Shown here: one piece after another, positions 25,678-34,922 of the stretch
How the letters are laid out: each line of letters opens with the position of its first letter
Numbering within the stretch: position 1 is the first letter of the stretch
DNA from: an uncultured Actinomycetes bacterium
GTDB lineage: Bacteria; Actinomycetota; Coriobacteriia; Coriobacteriales; Atopobiaceae
Length of the DNA: 64,000 bases
Reading direction: 5' to 3'
Assembly (NCBI GenBank): GCA_900313905.1
Contig: OMTG01000124.1
Location: 23,251 to 87,250, forward strand
The notes under the pieces: model-generated
The model's database searches: none
What the model was told of the DNA's origin: nothing
The model's input: the letters and a program-made list of their open reading frames with translations, nothing else
Position numbers and translations under genes: made by a program

Positions 25678-26562
25678 CTAGCGCTGCCTGCTGAAGGGGT
25701 CCTCCCCCTTCGCGAAGAGCTCGATCATCCAGTTTGTCATGCTCGACGTGTCCTCATGCTCTTTCGGGAGGTCGCGCCGCTCGATCCATTCGGCGAGCTT
25801 GAGCTCGCCGTGGTCGACCTTGAGATCGACCGGGCCATCGAGCCTCGCGAAGTAGCCGACGAGCAGCGTATCGGTAAAGGACCAGGGCTGGTTCGTGACA
25901 TAGGTGAGGTCCTTCACGTGCAGGCCGACCTCCTCCATGATCTCGCGCCTGCAGCACTCCTCCAGGGTCTCGCCCACCTCGGTATAGCCCGCCACCAGGG
26001 CATAGTGCTTGATCGGCCGGCCAGCATACTTCGTGAGCAGCAGCCGCTCCCCATCCACGATCGCGACGATCACGCCGATGTTGATGCGGGGATAGACGAT
26101 GTTGCCGCAGGCAGGGCAGACGAGCTCGCGCGAGCGGGGCGCATGCACCAGAGGCGTCGCGCAGACGCCGCAGTAGCGGTTGTGCTGCCGCCAGTCCCAG
26201 AGCTGGAATCCTGTCACGGCCGCAAAGGCGAGGTAGCGGGGCATGAAGAAGCGGCAGGACGAGATGGAGAGATACTGGAAGGGCTCACGCGCCTCGACGA
26301 GGACATCCACCGCGAGGAAGAAGCGCTCCTCGTCGATCGAGAAGAGATAGACCGTCTGGGGAGCCTTGGCATAGTCCTTGAGGCGAGGCAGGACGAGCCT
26401 CCCCTCCACCTCGGCAGCAAGCATCCCATTGCCCCGGACCCGGTTTGCGTCCGCTCCCCGGAATGTGGCATTGGCAGCATAATGGAGGACATAGTCATCG
26501 GGGCCTGGCGCTGCGGCCTGGTAATGGTTATCGAAACGGCGTGGTGCGATCTCCTGGATCAT
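25678..26562 (-). CDS. nudC: NADH pyrophosphatase, NudC-type Nudix hydrolase
   Basis: Hydrolyses NAD(H) to NMN(H) and AMP, and can remove NAD caps from RNA. The 294-residue product has the three NudC parts: a variable N-terminal domain, a four-cysteine zinc ribbon (CGVC, then CPAC, near residues 130-155), and a Nudix domain with the full box (GYTEVGETLEECCRREIMEE). The NudC signature downstream of the box appears as NQPWSFTDTLLVGY, with Q-P-W-x-F-P-x-S altered at the end. GAGGAGG fixes the start at MIQEIAP. Confidence 0.9.
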   Translation of the reverse strand: MIQEIAPRRFDNHYQAAAPGPDDYVLHYAANATFRGADANRVRGNGMLAAEVEGRLVLPRLKDYAKAPQTVYLFSIDEERFFLAVDVLVEAREPFQYLSISSCRFFMPRYLAFAAVTGFQLWDWRQHNRYCGVCATPLVHAPRSRELVCPACGNIVYPRINIGVIVAIVDGERLLLTKYAGRPIKHYALVAGYTEVGETLEECCRREIMEEVGLHVKDLTYVTNQPWSFTDTLLVGYFARLDGPVDLKVDHGELKLAEWIERRDLPKEHEDTSSMTNWMIELFAKGEDPFSRQR

Positions 26563-26697
26563 GGAATGCCTCCTCGTGCATGCCTGGACACCCAACAGGA
26601 TAGCAGAGCCGCCCCCTCTCCCCTCGCTATCAGTTCACGGACACATTCCGCAGCCAGAAGGCAGAGCAGCTGAGGGCGCTTCTGCTACGATGTGCCC

Positions 26698-27270
26698 ATG
26701 AGATACTTCACCGCAGATCTGCACATAGGGGACAAGGCCATCGCGCGCTGGCGCCAGTTCGCACGCGTGGAGGAGCATGATGCGGTGCTGCTCGATGCAA
26801 TCAACCGGACCGTCGGAGCCGAGGACGAGCTCTGGATCCTGGGCGATGCCTGCCGGCCCAACGTGGCCTCGGTGAAAGCTGTGCGCCACGCTATCGCCTG
26901 CGAGCATGTCTCCATCATCGTCGGCAACCACGACGAGAGGAGCAAGTTTCTGACCTGCGGCGGATTCGAGACCGTCGACTATTACGCCGAGATCGGCAAG
27001 GTGGCACGCGACGGCTACAAGCTCTGCCTCAGCCATTATCCGATGCTCGACTGGAACCGGGCCATACACGGATCATACATGCTCCATGGACACATCCATT
27101 CGCTGCCGCAAGAGCCAGGTCCCGTGCCTGATGTGGAGCATGGCGGGATGGGCATGCGCGGCTACAACGAGTGGTGCCGGGCACAGGGCAGGCGGCGCTT
27201 CGATGTGGGGGTCGATGCCTGTGGCTATGCGCCTGTGAGCATCGACCAGATCATCGCATTCTTCGGCTGA
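26698..27270 (+). CDS. Calcineurin-like metallophosphoesterase
   Basis: 190 residues with the metallophosphoesterase metal motifs in order: DLHIGD at the N-terminus, GDACRP (GDxx variant), GNHD, LSHYP and GHIH. These ligate two metal ions for phosphoester hydrolysis. It resembles the small MJ0936/YfcE-like or phage-type phosphoesterases; the substrate is unknown. The ATG is preceded by a GTG two codons earlier, and the ribosome binding site is weak, so the exact start is unsure. Confidence 0.85.
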   Translation: MRYFTADLHIGDKAIARWRQFARVEEHDAVLLDAINRTVGAEDELWILGDACRPNVASVKAVRHAIACEHVSIIVGNHDERSKFLTCGGFETVDYYAEIGKVARDGYKLCLSHYPMLDWNRAIHGSYMLHGHIHSLPQEPGPVPDVEHGGMGMRGYNEWCRAQGRRRFDVGVDACGYAPVSIDQIIAFFG

Positions 27271-27285
27271 GCTGTTGCCCGGCGG

Positions 27286-28011
27286 CTAGACGAGCCCCGG
27301 CACGAGCGCCAGCAGCGGATAGACGACGATGGGGAGGAAGGCTGCCGGCAGGAAGTTCGCGACCTTGATGTCGGTGATCTTCATCATGTTGAAGCCGATG
27401 GCAAGAAGCAGGAGCGACCCTGTGACGAGCATCTGATCCACGACCGCATCGGAGAGGAGCGGCTGGAGGGCGCCTGCGCCGGCTGTGAGGATCGCCTCAT
27501 AGGCAAGCACGCAGATGCCCGAGGCGACGACCCCTGCCCCCATCGTGGCGCCCATGAGCATCGTGACGATGCAGTCGATCAGGGACTTCGCATAGAGCGT
27601 CGCAGCATCGCCCTCGAGCCCTGCCTCGAGCGACCCCACGATCGCCATCGATCCCACGCAGATGAAGAGCGTGGCATTCACGAAGCCACGGGCAAAGGAC
27701 GGCTCTGCCGCCTTCTGCTCCGCTGTGGCAGCTGGCCCCAGCCGCCTCTGCACCCAGGCGCCGAAGCGCCCTACGAGTCCATCAATATCGATCGCGTGGC
27801 CTATCACGCCTCCGATCGCCATGCAGATCGTGATCGTGACGACAGACCCTGCCCCCATCATGCCCTGTATGCCGACAAGAAGGACGCAGAGCCCCATCCC
27901 CATCATCAGGAAATCGCCAAGCTCCTCGGAGATGCGCTTCCGGAAGATGAGGCCCAAAAGCCCTCCTGCCGAGGCAGCCACCCCATTCACGAGGGCGCCG
28001 AGCAGGTTCAT
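27286..28011 (-). CDS. DUF554 membrane protein
   Basis: 241-residue polytopic membrane protein with about seven hydrophobic helices, fitting the DUF554 (YdfK/YqgA) family: N-terminal NGVAASAGGLLGL, GQGMMGAGS-like turn, GLEGDAATLYAKSLID, and MITDIKVANFLPAA near the end. Function is unknown in the family. It overlaps the end of the HAD phosphatase gene by four bases and is translated in an operon with it. Confidence 0.85.
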   Translation of the reverse strand: MNLLGALVNGVAASAGGLLGLIFRKRISEELGDFLMMGMGLCVLLVGIQGMMGAGSVVTITICMAIGGVIGHAIDIDGLVGRFGAWVQRRLGPAATAEQKAAEPSFARGFVNATLFICVGSMAIVGSLEAGLEGDAATLYAKSLIDCIVTMLMGATMGAGVVASGICVLAYEAILTAGAGALQPLLSDAVVDQMLVTGSLLLLAIGFNMMKITDIKVANFLPAAFLPIVVYPLLALVPGLV

Positions 28012-28832
28012 GCATCCTCCCCGTGCTCGATGGGCTCGCCTGGAATGGCACCGAGGCGCACGCAGGCATTCCAGATGCCATCGTGGTCCACATCGTCCGT
28101 CACGTAATCGGCGAATTCCTTCACTTCCGGGTTGCCATTGCCCATCGCGATGGAAGTGCCGACGACCCCGAACATCTCGAGGTCGTTGCCGCCGTCGCCG
28201 AAGGCCAAGGCATGCTCGGGCGGGATATCGTAGTGCCTGAGCATCCGTGCGACGGCACGTGCCTTGCCGCCACCAAGCGGGAAGGCATCCACGAAGTTCG
28301 GGCTCCAGCGGGTGAGCTTCAGATGCTTCGTGTTCTTCGTCACGATGTCGGTCTTGCCGGGCGGCAGGAAGATGTTGAGCTGGATGATGTCCTCATCGAG
28401 TGCCTGGCTGACATCCTCGGTCGGCATATCGATATTGGCGGCGGCGAAGGCATTCTCGAGAAGCTCGTCGCGCCCGCTTGTATAGCAGTGCGTTCCCGTC
28501 ATGAATGCGCAGTTGTAGAGGCCCTGGTGGACCTGGTCCACGACGGTCGCGATGTCCTCTTTGTCGATGGCCTGCTGGTATATCACCCCATCGCGGTTCA
28601 GGATGAACTGGCCATTGAAGAGGATGAAGGCCTCCATATCGGTGATATCGATCATATCGACCTGATAGGGAGGGCGTCCGGTCGCAAGGAAGCACTTGAC
28701 GCCTGCCTCCTTGAGTTCGTGGAGGGCACGCTTCGTCGACTCGGGGATCGTGTGGGTCTTGAAAGACAGCAGCGTGCCATCCGCATCGAAGAAGGCAGCC
28801 TCGATAGGCTGCGTATGGGTCCAGCTGGGCAT
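28008..28832 (-). CDS. HAD-superfamily Cof-type phosphatase
   Basis: 274 residues. The HAD motifs are clear: motif I FFDADGTLLS with the nucleophile Asp, motif II ATGRPP, motif III Lys in GGGKARAV, and motif IV FGDGGNDLEMF. The large cap between motifs II and III fits the Cof/IIB subfamily, which dephosphorylates sugar phosphates and flavin intermediates. GAGGAG stands six bases before the ATG. The DUF554 gene follows with an ATGA-type overlap. Confidence 0.92.
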   Translation of the reverse strand: MPSWTHTQPIEAAFFDADGTLLSFKTHTIPESTKRALHELKEAGVKCFLATGRPPYQVDMIDITDMEAFILFNGQFILNRDGVIYQQAIDKEDIATVVDQVHQGLYNCAFMTGTHCYTSGRDELLENAFAAANIDMPTEDVSQALDEDIIQLNIFLPPGKTDIVTKNTKHLKLTRWSPNFVDAFPLGGGKARAVARMLRHYDIPPEHALAFGDGGNDLEMFGVVGTSIAMGNGNPEVKEFADYVTDDVDHDGIWNACVRLGAIPGEPIEHGEDA

Positions 28833-28881
28833 GGGCGGCTCCTCGGGAAGAGATCAGGCAGGAAAGATTGTCCTTCTGATA

Positions 28882-30387
28882 TTACGACTGGCGGACGAGG
28901 AGCGCCCCATGGCCGCCGAGAATCTGCCAAACTCCCGGGCCAAGGAGGCGGATCAGGTATTTGCGCTCCGTCCGGGCAAGGTCGGGGTCGGCATCCACCC
29001 GGGTGAGGAGATAGGGGGCAAGGCGGTTGAACTCCGACTGGGGCCTTGTCTCCCCGTGGACATTGATCAGGATGTCGCCCGAGATGCAGATGCCCTGCCT
29101 CCGGTCGATGAGGACGGTCTCCCCCTTCACGTGCCCGCCCTTCCCCTCATAGACCTCGAAGGAGAAGGGGGCGAAATCGAGGGTGACGGGCGCCCCTGCC
29201 GCATCGTAGCAGCGTGCGATGGGGTCGGGGTCGTCTGCCCTGCGGGCGCCCAGGCTCGAGAAGCCATCGAGCGCAGGCGGCTCGTAGCGGCTGAAGAGGT
29301 TCGCAAGGCGCGAATAGGCAAGACCACGCGGCTCCTGCTCGCGCCAGTCGGGAAGCCCTGCGGCCTGCCTGCGGTAGTTCTCGATCACGCCGTCGGAGGC
29401 AAAGGCCCGGCCGAAAAGGCCAATCGAGCCGGAGTGGTCGGCATCGCCGTGCGAGAGGACGAGCGTTCCTGCGCCCGGCTTCCAGGTGGGATAGAGACCC
29501 TGGATCGCACCTCTGAGCTCCTCGCGGTAGAGGGCAAAGCCGGTGTCGGCGAAAAGGAGCCCCTCCTCGCCTTCGAGGATCCAGGTGTCAGAGCCGCAGG
29601 GCGGCTCGATGAGGGAGCCATGCGCCCCTCCCGGCGTCTCGAAATGTGAGATCCGCGCCGCTGCTGCATAGGCGTCTCCGCGGTATCGCTGCGTCGTCTC
29701 GGCGAACTGCCTCACATAGTCGAACGGCTTGTAGGGGTCAGTCGTCGTGGTCTCGAGCACCTGCACGAGCCGGTTCGCATTCACCATCACGCGCTTCTCC
29801 TCAGGCTTGGTGAGCCCGCAGATCCTCGAGACCTCGCGGGCGAAGCTGAGGTAGAAGAGCGAATTGTCGATCAGGAACCCCTCGTGCCGGAACGGGAGCT
29901 GGCGGCAGGGGCAGATCTTCTGGACCTCGTCCATGAAGACCTCGAGACGGGCAGGATCGTCCACATAGACGCCGGCACGCACGACCTCGGCGCCCGGGCC
30001 TTCCGGCTCATCACCCAGAGGATGGAGCGCCTCCCCGACATGGTAGTCGGCAGCACGGGCATTGATATAGCTGAGCGAGAAGCCGTAGCGTGCGACAAGC
30101 TCCAGGAAGGGGACGAGCGAGCCCTCCGCATCAGGCAGCGTGAACTCGAGCAGCACGACCTTCCCCATGAGGCGCTGGCCAGGAAGGAGGCCTGCCGCGC
30201 GGAGGTCCTCCTCCACCCGGTCGAGCGCCCCTGCCTCCCCCTCCGCATCGACGAAGACGGTATGGATGTCAATCACCTTGTTGTAGCTCAGGCGCTTCAC
30301 GTCGAGGCCACGCGCCGCAAAGAGGCGGGCAGCCTCCAGGAAGGCGCCAGGCCGGTCGTCGAGCACAAGGACATAGGATCGGTGCAT
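28882..30387 (-). CDS. MBL-fold hydrolase with N-terminal ACT-like domains
   Basis: 501 residues. Residues 1-95 look like an ACT regulatory domain (YVLVLDDRPGAFLEAARLFA), followed by a second related stretch to about 180. The rest is a metallo-beta-lactamase fold with the HGDADHSG metal motif, a later GGHVKGETVLID and GDILINVHG. ACT domains bind amino acids, so allosteric control by one is likely. Substrate unknown. The start is ambiguous between this ATG and a TTG three codons upstream. It is the last gene of a probable operon after the metallophosphoesterase, 27 bp away. Confidence 0.8.
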   Translation of the reverse strand: MHRSYVLVLDDRPGAFLEAARLFAARGLDVKRLSYNKVIDIHTVFVDAEGEAGALDRVEEDLRAAGLLPGQRLMGKVVLLEFTLPDAEGSLVPFLELVARYGFSLSYINARAADYHVGEALHPLGDEPEGPGAEVVRAGVYVDDPARLEVFMDEVQKICPCRQLPFRHEGFLIDNSLFYLSFAREVSRICGLTKPEEKRVMVNANRLVQVLETTTTDPYKPFDYVRQFAETTQRYRGDAYAAAARISHFETPGGAHGSLIEPPCGSDTWILEGEEGLLFADTGFALYREELRGAIQGLYPTWKPGAGTLVLSHGDADHSGSIGLFGRAFASDGVIENYRRQAAGLPDWREQEPRGLAYSRLANLFSRYEPPALDGFSSLGARRADDPDPIARCYDAAGAPVTLDFAPFSFEVYEGKGGHVKGETVLIDRRQGICISGDILINVHGETRPQSEFNRLAPYLLTRVDADPDLARTERKYLIRLLGPGVWQILGGHGALLVRQS

Positions 30388-30414
30388 ATTGCTCAAGCCC
30401 CTTCCCTGATCGGG

Positions 30415-31134
30415 CTACAGGCGGTAGGAGGTGCCTGCCCCCAGAAGGCCTTCCTCCTGGGCACCCAGCCCATCGCTCTTCTTGAGGGTGCGCTGGTTCA
30501 CCCATGACTGCTTCCAGCCATAGGAGAGATGCGGCACCGGCGGGCATTCGAGTGTCGTGTAGCCGTAGGCATTCACGACACGCGTGCCTGAGGGCAGCTC
30601 ACGCTCACGCCGGAAATCCGCGATATAGTTCGCATGCACATGCCCATGGATATGGTAGTACGGGTGCCAGCGCTCGACCAAGCTGCCGAAGCATGCGAAG
30701 CCCTGGTGGGGCAGGTCGTCGAGGTCGCCCACGCCGCGCTGCGGTGCATGGGTGAGCAGGATATCGAAGCCTCCAAGGAGCCTGATCTGGGGCTGGAGCC
30801 GGCGGATCTGGCGTGCCATCTGCTTCTCGGTATACATGTAGCGTCCCTCGCGGTAGCGCCTGGATCCGGGAAGGCCGACAATCCTCAGGCCCTGGTAGAC
30901 ATAGAGGGCATCATCGATGCAGATGCAGCCGCCTGGCTCCTTCCTGCCATAGCCCCCATCGTGGTTCCCATGCACATAGAGCACGGGCTTGTTGAGCATC
31001 GTGACGATGAACTCGAGGTAGTCCGGATCGAGGTCTCCTGCAGCCAGCACAAGGTCGATGTCTGCAAAGCGCTTCGCATTGAAGCCCTCCCAGAGGAGCC
31101 GCTCCTCCACATCGGCAATCGCCAGGATCTTCAT
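30415..31134 (-). CDS. Calcineurin-like metallophosphoesterase
   Basis: 239 residues with metal motifs: AIADVEE at the N-terminus (in place of the common DxH), AAGDLDPDY, GNHD and GHVHANY, plus LLTHAP. Loss of the usual first-motif His suggests an altered metal site. Substrate unknown. The ATG overlaps the TGA of the ParB-like/BMP gene upstream, so the two are translationally coupled. Confidence 0.88.
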   Translation of the reverse strand: MKILAIADVEERLLWEGFNAKRFADIDLVLAAGDLDPDYLEFIVTMLNKPVLYVHGNHDGGYGRKEPGGCICIDDALYVYQGLRIVGLPGSRRYREGRYMYTEKQMARQIRRLQPQIRLLGGFDILLTHAPQRGVGDLDDLPHQGFACFGSLVERWHPYYHIHGHVHANYIADFRRERELPSGTRVVNAYGYTTLECPPVPHLSYGWKQSWVNQRTLKKSDGLGAQEEGLLGAGTSYRL

Positions 31135-33107
31135 CGGGACTCATCCCCCTTCGCAGCCGAAGGGATGTCGGGCAGGGCGCTCTCAGCAGGCTTCCAGCCT
31201 TCCGGGAGCCTGCCCTCGATGTTCTGGCAGAGCCAGTCGATCGAGACGATCTGCGCTGCCGTCAGGTCATCCCCTGCAAGCGCGCTTCCATCCTGGCGGA
31301 CGATGGCGCCCGTGAAGGGCTTGAGCGTGCCAGCCTTGATATTTTGGGTGAGCAGGCCCACGAGCCTCCGCGATGCAGTGGGGAGCTTCGGCGAGAGCGC
31401 AAGCGAGATCACGCCCGAAGAGAGGCCATACCAGTAGCTCATCGCCTGGCCGCCCGCCACATTCTTCGGCAGCTCCACCTGCTCGCTCCCATCCTGGAAT
31501 GCCTGGGGAAGCGCCCCTTGGAGGAGGCTCTTCAGGATCAGCTCGTAGTAGCGTCCCCACATCCATTGGGGTGCCGCAAGCTTCTCGACCTTTCCCTGGT
31601 CGAGCGTATAGAGCCCATAGGCAGATGGCTCGTCTGCTGGCGGCGTCATATCGTTGCCAGAGATGAGCGGCTTGCCCGTCCAGGGGCCGAGCTGCGTGAA
31701 GGCCTGCGCCGCATCCTCGCCCCGCCTGCTCCAGGAGAGCAGGATCTTCGCCCTCGGATCGATCAGGCTCGCACCGAGCGCGAAGGCATCGATCTCGGCG
31801 ACGGTCCCGAAGACGGGGACATGGGCATGGTAGATGATCCGGTGATCTTCTGAGAGGCTTGCCGCAAGGGCGCCCAGGATGTATTTCGCCTCATACATCC
31901 TGCCATAGTAGGAGCGCACGACCTGATGTGGCAGGGTGATCGAGCAGTTCAGGAATTGCACACCGGGATGGTTCACGGCCTCCTTCACGGTCGCCTGCAT
32001 GAGGACCGGCGAAGTCGTGAAGATGACCTGGGCCCCCTGCGAGCAGGCATCCTGGATGGCAGCTGCAACCTGCTCCTCGGTCGCGCATCCCTCATAGGCA
32101 CGGGTCTCGATGATGCCGGAGAGCTTCTCCGCCACCTCCTTGCGCCCTTCCTCATGTGCCCTTGTCCATTCAGAGGTCTCAGATCTCCCCTCGTGGATGA
32201 AGGCACAGACGAGCGGCTTGGCAGAGGCCTGGGGAAGGCGGCTCAGCACCGAGGAGAGGATGCCCGACGATGCCGTCTTCGGCTCGTCGACGAGGACGAC
32301 CTTCTCCTCCTCATCCTCCTCGGAGCTCCCTCCCTGGAAGGCAAGCTCGTCCCAGATCCTGTGCAGGCGGTCGAGCACGATCGAGGAGGGCGTCTCGAGC
32401 AGCTGGTCCTGCCCGAAGAAGCCGAGATAGATGAGGAGGGCATCGGAGGGGGTGATATCGAGATGGCTGCCACCAGCACGGCGGAACATCTCCTCGAAGA
32501 AATAGTAGGTGGAGCGCAGGCGCCTCACCACCTCTGGCGGCCACGGATGCTCGAGGTCCTGTCCCAGATAGCTGGCGAGCTTCGCATAGGAGCCGGGACG
32601 CGAGAAGTCGATCTCGTAGAGCCTTGCCACATCCCAGAAGTGCTCGAACTCCTCGTAGACGCGCAGCTCCTCCTCATCTGCCTCCTTGGGGATGAGGCGG
32701 ATGACCTCAGCCTCGATCGAGCGCCCGCCCAGGTACTTGAGGACCGAGGTGCGCTTGTTGCCTTCGAGGACATAGAAGCGGTGGAGGAACTCATAGGCCT
32801 TGATCGGGTCGCGGAAGCCTTCCGTGACCTGGATCTCGTAGAGGTTCGACCATTTCTGGGCGAACTCCGTCTGGGGGCCGAGCAGCGGCATGAAGGTGCG
32901 CGAGAAGGCGACCTGCCGGCCTTCGGTCCTCGTGCCGATGACCTGGTCGAGCGGTATCTCGAAGGTCCCGAGGCACTTCTCGCCCGCGAAGGCATCATCG
33001 CCCATCACGCTATCGAGCGCCATCAGATAGGGATGGTGGCCTTCCGCCATCGCATGTTTGCAGTCATGTTCGCCCTGCTTCAGGGCCTTCCGGTAGTTCT
33101 CGTCCAT
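31131..33107 (-). CDS. ParB-like domain fused to BMP-family ligand-binding domain
   Basis: 658 residues with no signal peptide. Residues about 40-145 resemble a ParB/Srx-type domain (IPLDQVIGTRTEGRQ, then HRFYVLEGNKRTSVLKYL). Residues about 285-560 resemble the BMP/PnrA periplasmic-binding fold (KPLVCAFIHEGRSETSEWT, then FTTSPVLMQATVKEA). BMP proteins are normally secreted nucleoside receptors; this fusion is intracellular. It may be a nucleoside-sensing regulator or enzyme, but that is inference. The metallophosphoesterase overlaps its stop. It is divergent from larE. Confidence 0.8.
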   Translation of the reverse strand: MDENYRKALKQGEHDCKHAMAEGHHPYLMALDSVMGDDAFAGEKCLGTFEIPLDQVIGTRTEGRQVAFSRTFMPLLGPQTEFAQKWSNLYEIQVTEGFRDPIKAYEFLHRFYVLEGNKRTSVLKYLGGRSIEAEVIRLIPKEADEEELRVYEEFEHFWDVARLYEIDFSRPGSYAKLASYLGQDLEHPWPPEVVRRLRSTYYFFEEMFRRAGGSHLDITPSDALLIYLGFFGQDQLLETPSSIVLDRLHRIWDELAFQGGSSEEDEEEKVVLVDEPKTASSGILSSVLSRLPQASAKPLVCAFIHEGRSETSEWTRAHEEGRKEVAEKLSGIIETRAYEGCATEEQVAAAIQDACSQGAQVIFTTSPVLMQATVKEAVNHPGVQFLNCSITLPHQVVRSYYGRMYEAKYILGALAASLSEDHRIIYHAHVPVFGTVAEIDAFALGASLIDPRAKILLSWSRRGEDAAQAFTQLGPWTGKPLISGNDMTPPADEPSAYGLYTLDQGKVEKLAAPQWMWGRYYELILKSLLQGALPQAFQDGSEQVELPKNVAGGQAMSYWYGLSSGVISLALSPKLPTASRRLVGLLTQNIKAGTLKPFTGAIVRQDGSALAGDDLTAAQIVSIDWLCQNIEGRLPEGWKPAESALPDIPSAAKGDESR

Positions 33108-33294
33108 GAGAAGAACGCTCCTTATCCTGCTCCACGAAGCCCTTCCATCATAGGGGTTCCAGCCCCTCTTTGCTCGAGGCAGACTCTCTCCCTCCCCATC
33201 AAATCCCCATTACGGCAGCAGCCTTCATCCTGTCATCGTGTCAGCATCTGCGATACCCTAGAGCCAGAAGATGCGAACGAAAGGATGTTTCTGC

Positions 33295-34149
33295 ATGTCC
33301 AGCACTGTCTGCGCCTCGCCGGAAGCCCACGCAAAGCTCGAGGAGCTGAAGGCCTATCTGTCCAGCCTGGAATCGGTCGCCGTCGCCTTCTCCGGAGGAG
33401 TCGATTCGACCTTCCTCCTGAAGGTCGCCCACGACACCCTGGGCCCTTCCGCCATCGCGATCACCGCCCGCTCGGAATCCTTCCCGGCCCGCGAGTTCCA
33501 TGAGGCGGAAGATTTCTGCCAGAAGGAGGGAATCCGCCATATCGCGGTCACCTCAGACGAGCTCGATATCCCCGGCTTCAGCCACAATCCGACGAACCGC
33601 TGCTATCTCTGCAAGAAGGAGTTCTTCTCCGAGATCCTCTCCGAGAAGGAGAAGGAGGGCTTCAGCTATCTCTGCGAAGGCTCCAACATGGACGACGAGG
33701 GCGACTACCGCCCCGGCCTCAAGGCCGTGGCCGAGCTCGGCGTGAAGTCCCCGCTCCGCCATGCGAAGCTCTACAAGCAGGAGATCCGCGACCTCAGCCA
33801 TGAGATGGGGCTCCCGACCTGGGACAAGCAGTCCTTCGCCTGCCTCTCCTCCCGCTTCGTCTACGGCGAGGAGATCACCCGCCAGAAGCTCGCGATGGTG
33901 GACAAGGCAGAGCAGTTCCTGCTCGACCTCGGCTTCCACCAGCTCCGCGTAAGGATCCACGGAGACCTGGACCACGGCGCGATCGCCCGCATCGAGGTCG
34001 CCCCCGAAGAGCTCCAGAAGCTCCTCGACGAGAGGCTCCCTGTGGCAGAGGCCCTGAAATCTTATGGCTTCGCCTATGTGACGATGGATCTTCTGGGCTA
34101 CCGCACCGGCTCCATGAACGAGACGCTCACCGACGCGGAGAAGGCATAG
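33295..34149 (+). CDS. larE: LarE, ATP-dependent sulfur-insertion enzyme for the nickel-pincer cofactor
   Basis: 284 residues. LarE adenylates pyridinium-biscarboxylate mononucleotide and inserts sulfur during synthesis of the nickel-pincer nucleotide of lactate racemase and relatives. The PP-loop SGGVDST is near residue 38, and YLCKKEFF and CEGSNMDD follow. A Cys in FACLSSRFVYG occupies the region of the sacrificial sulfur-donor cysteine; its equivalence is inferred. AGGA precedes the ATG. It is followed by larB after two bases, then larC after six, forming a tight operon. Confidence 0.93.
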   Translation: MSSTVCASPEAHAKLEELKAYLSSLESVAVAFSGGVDSTFLLKVAHDTLGPSAIAITARSESFPAREFHEAEDFCQKEGIRHIAVTSDELDIPGFSHNPTNRCYLCKKEFFSEILSEKEKEGFSYLCEGSNMDDEGDYRPGLKAVAELGVKSPLRHAKLYKQEIRDLSHEMGLPTWDKQSFACLSSRFVYGEEITRQKLAMVDKAEQFLLDLGFHQLRVRIHGDLDHGAIARIEVAPEELQKLLDERLPVAEALKSYGFAYVTMDLLGYRTGSMNETLTDAEKA

Positions 34150-34151
34150 CG

Positions 34152-34916
34152 ATGGAGAGAAGCGAGCTGAAGGCGCTCCTCGAACAGGTGCGCACAGGCG
34201 CCATCTCGGCCGATGAGGCCGTAGACCAGATCGGCGAGGAGCCGCTCGTCGAGCTCGGCTATGCGACGCCCGACCTCCATCGGGGCATCCGCCAAGGCGT
34301 CTCCGAAGTCATCTATGGCGCCGGCAAGACGGCTGCGCAGATTGCAGGAATCTCAGAGGCCCTCTTGGCACATGGGCAGGGGCGCATCCTGATCACCAGG
34401 CTCGGCCAAGAGAAGGCAGAGGCTGTCCGGGGACTCCTCCCAGAGGGCTCCGGCTTCCGGTATGAGGAGACCGCGCGCATGGGCATCATCGGCTCTGCGC
34501 CCGAGCCGGACGGGGTCGGTGTCGTGCTCGTCCTTGCTGCCGGCACGAGCGACCTCTACTGCGCCGAAGAGGCGGCCATCACAGCCGAGATGCTCGGCAG
34601 CCAGGTCAAGCGCATCTACGATGTGGGCGTGGCGGGCATCCACCGCCTCCTTGCCCATACGGACGATATCCAGCATGCGACGGCCATCGTCGCCGTCGCC
34701 GGCATGGAGGGCGCCCTGGCTTCGGTCGTCGGCGGCCTTGCCCCCTGCCCCGTGATCGCCGTGCCCACGAGCGTCGGCTACGGCGCCTCCTTCGGCGGCG
34801 TCACCGCCCTACTCTCGATGCTCAACTCCTGCGCGAGCGGGGTCTCCGTCGTGAATATCGACAATGGATTCGGGGCAGGCTATCAGGCGAACCTCATCAA
34901 TCATGTAGGGAAGTAG
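34152..34916 (+). CDS. larB: LarB, carboxylase/hydrolase of nickel-pincer cofactor synthesis
   Basis: 254 residues. Converts nicotinic acid adenine dinucleotide to the pyridinium-3,5-biscarboxylate mononucleotide, with release of AMP. The C-terminal half is an AIR-carboxylase (PurE-like) domain: VVLVLAAGTSDLYCAEEAA, then VAVAGMEGALASVVGGL and PTSVGYGASFGG. The N-terminal helical region is typical of LarB. It lies two bases after larE and six before larC. Confidence 0.95.
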   Translation: MERSELKALLEQVRTGAISADEAVDQIGEEPLVELGYATPDLHRGIRQGVSEVIYGAGKTAAQIAGISEALLAHGQGRILITRLGQEKAEAVRGLLPEGSGFRYEETARMGIIGSAPEPDGVGVVLVLAAGTSDLYCAEEAAITAEMLGSQVKRIYDVGVAGIHRLLAHTDDIQHATAIVAVAGMEGALASVVGGLAPCPVIAVPTSVGYGASFGGVTALLSMLNSCASGVSVVNIDNGFGAGYQANLINHVGK

Positions 34917-34922
34917 GCTTCC

